Origin: Plantibacter elymi (nom. nud.)
GTDB lineage: Bacteria; Actinomycetota; Actinomycetes; Actinomycetales; Microbacteriaceae
DNA: 64,000 nucleotides
Direction: 5' to 3'
Assembly: GCF_900177795.1 (NCBI RefSeq)
Contig: NZ_FXWJ01000005.1
Span: forward strand, 372,001-436,000
The stretch's first letter is position 1; the number at the start of each line of letters is the position of its first letter. This document shows, one piece after another, positions 52,400 to 61,900 of the stretch. The notes under the pieces are model-generated. The model was given only the letters and a program-made list of their open reading frames with translations. It was not told the origin of the DNA and did no database searches. The position numbers and the translations under genes are program-made.

Positions 52400-52445
52400 A
52401 CGATAGGCAGCGGGCTGACGGTTGTAACCAGTAGTGGGGTACTGG
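52400..52445 (-). promoter_or_regulatory. promoter and candidate activator site of the SipW operon
   Basis: On the minus strand TTACAA (52427-52422) and TATCGT (52405-52400), spaced 16 bases, look like -35 and -10. CCAGTA (52428-52433) and TACTGG (52440-52445) form a perfect 6-bp inverted repeat around GTGGGG, directly upstream of the -35. This is where class II activators such as LuxR-type proteins bind. The implied leader is about 85 bases. Confidence 0.55.
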
Positions 52446-52503
52446 GATCGACGGACGCTACCGAGAAAACTGCTGAACCGCGCCGCGGGGCCCGATCCGG
52501 GGG

Positions 52504-55392
52504 TCAGGCTTGACGCTGCGAGGACTGCGCGACGAGGCGGCCGAGGTCGCGCCGTCTCCCCGCACCCAGCTTCGTCCGTGCTTGGAGCACGTGCGACTCG
52601 ACGGTGCGGACGCTGAGGAAGAGCCGCGTCGCGATCTCCTGATTGCTCAGTCCTTGCGCGATGAGCAGGGCCACCTCCAGCTCCCGCCGGGTGAGCGCGC
52701 TCAGGTCGGCCGAGGCGGTCTCCTGATCGGAGTCCACGGGTCCCAGCGAGAGGTAGGCCAGCGGAGCGTGTGTCGACGGCGGCTCCACTGGGACGGTGCG
52801 CTCGACCGGCGCCGTCTCCTCGGTCGCCTCCGCCCGGTAGGTGGAGAACACCGGTGACGGATGCGCGAGCGGGGTCCGTCGGGCGGCCGCATCCGCAGCG
52901 GTGCCGGGAACGGGACCCACGAGTTCGGCGGCCCGCTCCGCGCAACGGTGAGCGTGCTGCAGTCGACCCTGGGCCGCATGGAGTCGTTCTGCGAGCAGAT
53001 GGGCCCCGATCGCCCGGTGCCGCGCTCCGACCTCCTCGAGCGAACAGGCGGCCTCTTCGACGCGGCTCGCGTCGCCGGCGGCGCCGGCCTCGAGGAGCAG
53101 CATGAGCGACGCCTGCAGTGGCGTGAGCTCCTGCGTTCGGGCGTCCACGACCCAGGACAGGGTCTCGGACAAGTCGGCGCCGGCCGCGGAGGCCAGGCTC
53201 GCGGAGTAGACCCGCTCGGTCAGTGGCTTCCGGATGTCCTGCGCGAGCCGGCGCAGGTGATCCCGGGCGTCCATGACACGACCTCCTGCCATCAGCAGGC
53301 CGAAGTCGGCGATGTCCGCCAGATAGGAGAGGACCGTGGAGGCGGCGATGAGGCGTTCGTCCTCGGCGGCTCGCCGTTCCGTCGCCTCCTCGACCTCGCC
53401 CGTCTGGGCGAGAGCGCCGACGAAGAGCAGCGCGGTCTGCGTGTGCACCTCGGGCGGGACGGTCGAGTCGAGCAGACGCTCGACGACCCGGAGGTCGGCC
53501 ACGGTGCGGTCCGGGCGGCCGTCGAAGAATGCCAACTGGGCTCCGAGGATCCCGACGATGCACTGGTCCGTCGTCGCCAGGCGCCCGGTCCCGCGCTCGG
53601 CGCGAGCGACGAACTCGTCGATGTAGCGCGCGAAGCCGGCCCAGGAGAGACCGGTGAGCAGGCGGATGGTGCCGGCCGACAGGACGTACATGGCGCTCGC
53701 GTCGCGCAGGGCGTGTGACAACGGCCGCGCTGCGCTGTAGGGCACCGACCGGTAGACGGCGTCACCCAGCTGGAGCAGCTCCCGCAGCTCGGACGGTGGC
53801 AGCCGGAGGCCGAGCCGGGTCACGAGCGCAGCGGCGGCATAGAGTCGCGAGGACTGCGCGGCGTCGACGTCGCGCAGGACCTTCCAGAAGACGGCATCGC
53901 TCTCGGACGGCTCCTGCCGATCCTGGTCTCGCCAGGTCTCGACCATCAGGATGCGCTGGGACAGCACGCGGCTGTGCTCCTCCTGCTCCGTCAGCTCCTG
54001 CGCACAGGTGCGTTCGGACCAGCGATCGAGGGTCGCCCGCCAACTCAAGACCTCCGCCTGCATGTCCTCGTCGGAGTCGGCCGCGGGATCGACCTCGAGG
54101 ACCCGCTGAGCCCCTTCACCGTCGCCCAGCATGGCGAGCGACCGCGACCATTGCAGTGCCGCTGCCACGGACGGGCGCCAGGTGTACGCGCGTTCCGCGA
54201 GCAGACGACCGTCCTCAGCGAGGCCGGAGACGTTCGCGACGTGCGCCGCCTCGAGGAAGGTGCGGGCCATCGTGAGCGACTCGAACCCCTCGTCGAGCTC
54301 GGTGTGCGGGGCCGTCAGCCAGTACCGGCCGAGGATGAAGGACTCGTTCGGGGTGAGACGGGCACCGCCACGGAGGTCCGAGATGAGCGTCCGTTGGACG
54401 CGGTCGTGGCGGTGCAGTCGTCCGCTGTGGCGCCACTCCGCGAGTGCCGACCACGCGTGCAGTTCGTCGGCGACGATGCGGTCCTGGTTCGAGCCGTCGT
54501 TCCGCGCGAGTCCGAGCCGGAGGAGCGCGTGCAACTGGTGCTCGCCGAGCAGGCGGATCGCGCGCGAGTAGGGGACCGGGCCGAGCTTCGCCAGCATGAC
54601 CAGCGCGTAGCGACCCTCGTCCTCGAGCCGCGAGAGCTGGGGTTCCGTGAGGTCATGCACCCGCGGTGAGACCCCTGCGACCCCGAGCGAGAGGATGCTG
54701 CGCGGCAGGTAGAACTCCCCGCCCGTCTCGAGGGCGTCCTTCGTGAGCTCGTGCACGAGTCGCGGAGAGCCGTTGCTCAGCCGCACGATGACGGCTTTGG
54801 CCATGTCGTCGAGGACCGCGTCGTCGGCGGCCTCGTCCACCATCGCCGAGGCTTCGAACCCATCGAGCGCCGGGAGGTCGATCCGGGTGAGCGATCCGCT
54901 CCGCCAGACGGCGAGGAGCCGATCGGCGGACTCGTCGCCGCGCCCCTGCAACCCGGCGAGCTCCTGCTCCAGCGTCACCAGGGCGACCTGCTCACGCGAC
55001 CGCGAGAGTTCGATGATGTCGGCGAGGCTCGCCGGGTGGAGGTTCGCGCCGTCGTCGACGATGAAGACGGCGCCGCTCGGCGCCCTACGCCAGTCGCTCA
55101 GCGTGTGCGAGGCGTCCCGTGACGCACCCGACACGTGGATGACCGGACGTCCGTCCTCGTGCATCCGTCGCCCGATCGCATCCGAGGTGAAGGTCTTGCC
55201 GTAGCCGTGTGGTCCGACGAGGAGCGTGCTGGTCCGGTTCGCGATGAGTGACGTCATCCGGGTGATCGCCGCCGATCGACCGCTCGGTTGGGCGGGAGCG
55301 CGGGTGGCGGACTGGCGGAACTCGCCGGAGCGACGGGTGGGCGATGCGGCTGACCGCGCGCCGCCGCTGAACCGATGCGCACCCGGGTTCAT
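52504..55392 (-). CDS. large ATP-binding LuxR-family regulator (LAL-like)
   Basis: A 962-residue protein. Walker A is GPHGYGKT (residues 60-67), Walker B AVFIVDDGANL, then a STAND/AAA-like region and about 600 residues of helical, TPR-like repeats (ALQWSRSLAMLGDGEGAQRVL; SRLYAAAALVTRLGL). The last 65 residues are the LuxR helix-turn-helix, LTRRELEVALLIAQGLSNQEIATRLFLSVRTVESHVLQARTKLGAGR. LAL proteins are signal-dependent activators. ATG 55392 is the best start; a reading from 55476 adds residues without domain support. It lies 197 bases upstream of the SipW operon on the same strand and 513 bases from the divergent giant adhesin, so it is the natural regulator of both. Input signal unknown. 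Confidence 0.9.
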   Translation of the reverse strand: MNPGAHRFSGGARSAASPTRRSGEFRQSATRAPAQPSGRSAAITRMTSLIANRTSTLLVGPHGYGKTFTSDAIGRRMHEDGRPVIHVSGASRDASHTLSDWRRAPSGAVFIVDDGANLHPASLADIIELSRSREQVALVTLEQELAGLQGRGDESADRLLAVWRSGSLTRIDLPALDGFEASAMVDEAADDAVLDDMAKAVIVRLSNGSPRLVHELTKDALETGGEFYLPRSILSLGVAGVSPRVHDLTEPQLSRLEDEGRYALVMLAKLGPVPYSRAIRLLGEHQLHALLRLGLARNDGSNQDRIVADELHAWSALAEWRHSGRLHRHDRVQRTLISDLRGGARLTPNESFILGRYWLTAPHTELDEGFESLTMARTFLEAAHVANVSGLAEDGRLLAERAYTWRPSVAAALQWSRSLAMLGDGEGAQRVLEVDPAADSDEDMQAEVLSWRATLDRWSERTCAQELTEQEEHSRVLSQRILMVETWRDQDRQEPSESDAVFWKVLRDVDAAQSSRLYAAAALVTRLGLRLPPSELRELLQLGDAVYRSVPYSAARPLSHALRDASAMYVLSAGTIRLLTGLSWAGFARYIDEFVARAERGTGRLATTDQCIVGILGAQLAFFDGRPDRTVADLRVVERLLDSTVPPEVHTQTALLFVGALAQTGEVEEATERRAAEDERLIAASTVLSYLADIADFGLLMAGGRVMDARDHLRRLAQDIRKPLTERVYSASLASAAGADLSETLSWVVDARTQELTPLQASLMLLLEAGAAGDASRVEEAACSLEEVGARHRAIGAHLLAERLHAAQGRLQHAHRCAERAAELVGPVPGTAADAAARRTPLAHPSPVFSTYRAEATEETAPVERTVPVEPPSTHAPLAYLSLGPVDSDQETASADLSALTRRELEVALLIAQGLSNQEIATRLFLSVRTVESHVLQARTKLGAGRRRDLGRLVAQSSQRQA

Positions 55393-55905
55393 GGGATGAC
55401 CTGCTCGGCCGACCTCGGATGTGGCTTTCGCTCCACTGCCGTCGCAACCGGTTCTTCCATATCGCAGCCCCCTCAAGCTCCGTCAGGACGACGGGACCCG
55501 CATCACCAGGGACGCTGCGAATACTCCGTCGGATGCCCCATTATCCGTAATCCCTGAGTGCTTCCGCAGCCCTAAGAGAGCGTTCTCAGTAGAAACTACG
55601 CACCCCACTCGGGGGTAAACCCCCGGCCGGTGAGGGTTATCTCTCAACCGTCATCGATGACATGACACGGATGGAACCAACTGCACTGGAGCCCCGCCAC
55701 CGATGACGGGTCGGAGGCCCCCGGGACCGATCGAAACCCGGCGTCCTGCGCCGCCGCCTCGCACTGCGGAGGCCAGTACCGGTTTTCGATCCGGCACTAC
55801 GGAGGTTGGGGTCCCTCCTCTGGGGGACAGGGACACCCGCCCATAGATTGGCCGGGATCGACGCCAGTCGCGGGTCTGCCCGTGCACCGAAGAAAGGGTT
55901 CCACC
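55393..55905 (+). promoter_or_regulatory. 513-base divergent intergenic region, regulator / adhesin
   Basis: It contains no gene I can support. Seen: ACCCCACT at 55602-55609, also present inside the candidate activator dyad of the SipW operon (minus strand, 52440-52433); a palindromic CGGGGGTAAACCCCCG right after it; GTCCCT/AGGGAC inverted around 55812-55833; and TAGATT (55844-55849), a possible -10 placing a start about 50 bases before the adhesin gene. Confidence 0.45.
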
Positions 55906-58900
55906 GTGGGGGAACAGCAACGCAGCATCCTCGGCCGAGGCCGTGCATGGAAGGTCGCGGCGATGGCCGTGGTCGGCACGGTCATCGCCATGGGATCGAC
56001 GACGGCGGCCACAGCAGCCCCGTCCGACGTGTCCGACGGCTTCGGCCGCTTCCTCGGTGGACAGGCGGCCGGGATCAACCTCGACGCCCTCGCCGCAGTC
56101 GCCGGCGCCCGTGCCGAGAACCCGAGCGGGGTGCACCCCGTCGCCGCGAACCCGCTGTCCGCCGACGTGCTGAACACCCTCGGCGTCGACCTCGGCAGCT
56201 CGCTCCAACTGTTCGGTGCCAACGGTGTCATCGAGCTCGGTGCCGTCGCCCAGTACGGATCCGCCGCCGACAACGGCGACGCGATCGCCGGTTCCGGCGC
56301 GGTCACCGACCAGGGCGGCGTCTCGATCGGTGGACCCGATGCCCCGCCGGCGAACGCCGAACTCGACCTCACCGGTCTGCTCGGCCGGGTCGGGACCCCG
56401 ACCGGCGGCATCCTCAGCGACCTCTCCCTCAGCCTCGGTGCCCTCGCCTCCACGATCTCGCAGACGGGTGGCGCCACGGCCGTTCCCGACTACCAGATCG
56501 CCGGTGCGACGCTCACCTTCCAGAGCCCGCTCGTGCAGAACGTCGGGACGCAGGTGACCGGCCTCCTCCCGCCGCTGCAGACCACCCTCAACGGGCTGAC
56601 GTCGGCGCTCAACACGGCACTGAACGCGAATCTCATCGGCGTCCTCCGCGTGAGCGCGACGGCGACGGTCACCCCGCCGAACCTCGCGACCGTCGTCAAC
56701 GGCATCCTCACCACCCAGGCGTCGCAGTCGGCGGCGACCGGTGTCTCCGTCAACCTGCTCACCGGCGCGGTGACCGTCGACCTCGCGACCCTCCTCGCGA
56801 ACGACCCGAACCTGCCGGACCTCAACGACCTGCCGCCGAACACCTCGCTGCTGTCCGGCCCGATCGGTGCCGCCATCGCCGCGGCGATCACCTCGGCGAT
56901 CACCGCGCAGGTCACGGCCGTGTCGGCCGGCGTCCAGGCAGCCGTTGACGGCACACGCATCCAGGTCACCGGCAACGTCACGACGAACGTCGTCGTCACG
57001 CAGGTCCCGGTCATCTCCCTGTCACTCGACTCGACCCTCGGTGCGGTCCAGAACGGGACCGCCGCCTTCACCTCTGCGGGGCTCCTCCCGAACGTGCTGA
57101 ACCCGATCCTCGCGACTCTCAACCTGAGCCTGGACCAGGTCGTCAACCTCGTCCTCAACCTTGTGAAGAACACGGTCGCCACGGCCTACACCGGTCTCGG
57201 AACGCTCGGCACCGGCCTGAACGGCATCACCGGTGGTCTCGCCGCGAACGTGGTCGGCCCCATTCTGAACATCGTGCGGCTCGTCGCCGACGTCACCGCC
57301 AACGTGCAACCGGCGACCGGCGACCTCGGTGACGGGTCGGCGACCGTCCGAGCGGTGCAGATCTCCCTCGTCCCGGCGATCTCGCTGGCGACGGTGAATC
57401 TCGCGTCGTCCTCCGTCCGCGGCACGCTCGTCGTGTACGACACGGCGATCACCGCCACACCGGCGACGGTCAACCCCGGCCAGTCCACCGTGATCGACGG
57501 CACCGGGTTCGCGGCGAACGAGCAGGTCACCATCACCGCGCCAGGCCTCGACCCGGTCGTCACGACGTCGGATGCCGCCGGTGTGATCAGCCAGAGCGTC
57601 GCGATCCCCGCCGGCTTCACCCCGGCGACCCTGACGTTCACCGCCACCGGTGCGACCTCCGACACCCCGGCCACCGCCGACCTCGTCGTCGCGCCGTTCG
57701 TGACCGCCATCACCGCCGACCCGGCGACGATCGCTCCCGGCGGCAGCACCACGATCACCGGCACCGGGTTCCTCCCCGGCGAGTCGGTGTCGATCACCGT
57801 CCCCGGCCTCACCGACCCGGTCGTCACCACCGCGACGGGCACCGGCACGATCTCCACCAGCCTCACGCTCCCGGCGGACTTCCCGCTCGGCCCCGTGACG
57901 GTCACGGCGACCGGTGCCTCCTCGGCCAGCCCCGCGACCACGACGGTCACCGTCGAGGCGACCCAGTACGTCACCGCCATCACCGCCGACCCGGCCAGTG
58001 TCGTCGCCGGTGGGACCACGACGATCACCGGCACCGGCTTCGCCTCGGGCGAGACGGTCTCCGTCTCGATCCCCGGCGTCGACCCGGTCACCACGACGGC
58101 CACCGGAACCGGCACGATCTCGGTCGACCTCGATATTCCCGCCGACTACGCCGCAGGCCCGGTCGTCGTGACCGCGCTCGGTGAGACGTCCGACACCCCG
58201 GCCACCACCAACCTCACCGTGGTCTACGAGACCTCGATCGTCGCCGTCCCGGCCACGGTCGCGGGTGGCACGACCACGATCATCAACGGCGCGGGCTTCG
58301 CGCCCGGCGAGGACGTCGTCGTGACGTTCCCCGGCCTCGATCCGATCACCGTCACCGCCACCGCACTCGGCGCGATCGGCACCCCCATCGCGATCCCGCA
58401 GGACTTCGCGGTCGGCGACGTCACGGTCACCGCGCTCGGTGCCGTGTCCGCGACCGAAGCGACCACCGTCGTGACCGTCACTGCGACGGTCTACGACACC
58501 GCCATCACGCTGGACCCGACGTCGCTCGTCCCCGGGAACACCACGACCGTGACCGGCACCAGCTTCCTGCCCGGCGAGACGGTCACCGTCGGCTACCCGG
58601 GCGGCACCCCGGTGACCGTCGAGGCGGACGGCGACGGCGGCTTCACCGTCGACCTGCCCGTCCCGGCCGGCACGCCGGCCGCGACGCTCGTCGTCACCGC
58701 CACCGGCGAGACCTCCGCCACCCCGGCGACCGCCGACCTCGAGGTGCTGCCGTACGACACGGCCATCACCGCCGACCCGGCCTCGCTCCTCCCCGGCAAC
58801 TCGACCACCATCACCGGTACCGGCTTCGCCGCGAACGAGTCGGTCTCCGTCTCCTACCCGGACGGCACGCCTGTCGTCGTGACGGCTGACGGCGACGGCG

Positions 58901-61900
58901 GGTTCTCGGCCATCCTGCCGATCCCGTCGGGTACGCCCGCCGGCCAGCTGACGGTCACCGCCACCGGCGCGGTCTCCGCGACGCCGGCCGAGACGGTCAT
59001 CACCGTCGAGGCGTACGACACCGCGATCGCGCTCGACCCGGCGACCATCGCCCCCGGCGGCAGCACCGTCGTCACCGGTTCCGGCTTCGTCCCGCTCGAG
59101 TCCGTCTCGATCACCATCCCCGGTCTTGCCACACCCGTGACCACCACGGCGAACGGCGACGGTGAGATCACGGTCAGTGTCACGCTGCCTGCGGACTTCC
59201 CGCTCGGCGACGTCACCGTCACCGCCACCGGCGCCGTCTCGGCCACCCCGGCCACGGCGACGCTCGCCGTGGAGGCGACCACTTACGTGACGGCCATCAC
59301 GGTCGACCCGACGACCGTCGTCGCGGGGGAGAGCACGCTCGTCACCGGTACCGGCTTCGAGCCCGACGAGACCGTCACTGTCTCCATCCCCGGTGCGCCC
59401 GCGGTCACCACGCAGGCGTCGGCGACCGGCACCATCTCCGTCTTGCTCCCGGTCCCGGCGGACTACGCGGAGGGCACGGTCGTCGTGACCGCCCTCGGCG
59501 AGGTCTCCGAGACCCCCGCCACGACGAACCTCGCGGTCGACGTCGTCTACACCCCGACGATCACCGCCGACCCGGCCACGGTCCCCGGCGGCACCAGCAC
59601 GGAGATCTCGGGCACCGGCTTCGCGCCGAGCGAGAGCGTCACGGTCACCTTCCCCGGCCTCGGCCCGATCACCGTCACGTCGAACGCAGCGGGTGAGATC
59701 ACGACCACCATCGACGTCCCGCAGAACTTCGCGGTCGGTCCGGTCACGGTCACCGCCCTCGGCGTCGTCTCCGCGACCGAAGCGACCACCACCGTCGCGG
59801 TCGAGGCGACGGTCTACGACACGGCGATCACCGCCGACCCCGACACGCTCCTCCCCGGCGGCAGCACCACCGTCACCGGAACGGGCTTCCTGCCCGGCGA
59901 ATCGGTCTCCGTCTCCGTCCCCGGCGGCACGCCCGTCGTGGTGACGGCCGGCCCGGACGGCGACATCACCGCCATCCTGCCGATCCTGCCCGGCACCCCC
60001 GCCGGCCCCGTCGTCGTGACGGCCGTCGGAGCCGTGTCGAACACACCCGCCACTGCGACCATCACGGTCGAGGCGTTCGACACGACGCTCACCGCGACGC
60101 CGTCCACCCTGAACCCCGGTGACTCGACGATCCTGTCCGGTACCGGCTACGCCGCGAACGAGTCGGTGACCATCTCGGCTCCCGGCTTCGACGACGTCGT
60201 CACCACCGCCAACGGGCTCGGCGAGATCAGCCAGGTCGTCGCCTTCCCGGCGGACTTCGTCCCCGCGACGGTGACGTTCACGGCCACGGGCGCTCTGTCG
60301 CTCACCCCGGCGCAGACCTCGGTCCTCGTCGAGGCCGTCGTGTACGACACGGCGATCACGGTGGACCCGACGACGGTCAACCCGGGTGGCACGACCACCG
60401 TTACGGGCACCGGCTTCGCACCGAACGAGACCGTCATCATCACCATCCCGGGCGGCGATCCCGTCACGGTGACGACCAACGGTGACGGCGACTTCACGCA
60501 GCCCATCACGATCCCCGCCGGAACCCCGGCCGGACCGATCACGATCACCGCGACCGGCGAGACCTCGAACACACCGGCCGATGCTGACGTGACCGTGGCG
60601 CCGTACGAGACCGCGATCACCGCGGACCCCGACACGCTGCTCCCCGGCACTTCGACCACGATCACCGGTACCGGCTTCGCGCCGAACGAGTCCGTCTCGG
60701 TCTCGATCCCCGGTGGCACGCCGGTCGTCGTGACGGCGAACGGTGACGGTGGCTTCACCGCCGCCCTGCCGATCCCGTCGGGAACGCCGGCCGGACCGCT
60801 GGTCGTCACCGCGACCGGCGCCGTCTCCGCGACGGACGCGACCGCGACGGTCACCGTCGAGGCCTACGAGACCTCGATCACGGTCGACCCGACGACGGTC
60901 GCCCCTGGCGGCAGCACCACGGTCACCGGCGACGGCTTCGCGCCGAACGAGGCCGTGAGCGTCACCGTCCCGGGCATCGCGACGCCGATCCCCACCACGT
61001 CGAACGGCAACGGTGAGATATCCGTGAGCGTCGACCTCCCGGCGGACTTCCCGCTCGGACCCGTGACCGTCACCGCCACCGGGGCCGTCTCGGCGACGCC
61101 GGCCACGGCGACGCTCACCGTCGAGTCCACGACCTACGTCACGGCCATCACCGCCGACCCGACCACCGTCGTCGCGGGTGCCAGCACCCTCGTCACCGGC
61201 ACCGGCTTCGCACCGAACGAGAGCGTCGCGGTCTCGATCCCCGGCGCCGACCCGGTGACCACCACGGCGACGGCGACGGGCACCATCTCGGTGTCGCTGC
61301 CCGTGCCGGCCGACTACGCCGAGGGCGTGGTCGTGGTGACCGCGCTCGGTGCCACGTCCGACACCCCTGCGACGACGAACCTCACGGTCGACGTGGTCTA
61401 CACGCCGACGATCGTCGCCGACCCCGCGACGGTCCCTGGCGGCACCTCGACGGAGATCTCGGGGAGCGGCTTCGCTCCGACCGAGAGCGTGACGGTCACC
61501 TTCCCCGGCCTGGAGCCGGTGACGGTCACCTCGAACGCCGACGGTGAGATCACCACGACGTTCGCCGTCCCGCAGGGCTTCGCGACCGGTCCGGTCACGG
61601 TCACGGCACTCGGCGTCGTCTCGGCGACCGAGGCGACCACCACCGTCACGGTCGAGGCGACGGTCTACGACACGGCGATCACCCTCACACCGGACACGGT
61701 GAACCCGGGCCAGACCACCACGGTCACCGGTACCGGCTTCCAGCCGAACGAGTCGGTCAGCGTCTCGATCCCCGGCGGCGACCCCGTCGTGGTGACGGCG
61801 GACGGCGACGGCGGCTTCACCGCGACGCTGCCGGTGCCGCCCGGAACGCCCGCCGGCCCGGTCACGGTGACCGCAGTCGGTGAGACCTCGGCGACGCCCG

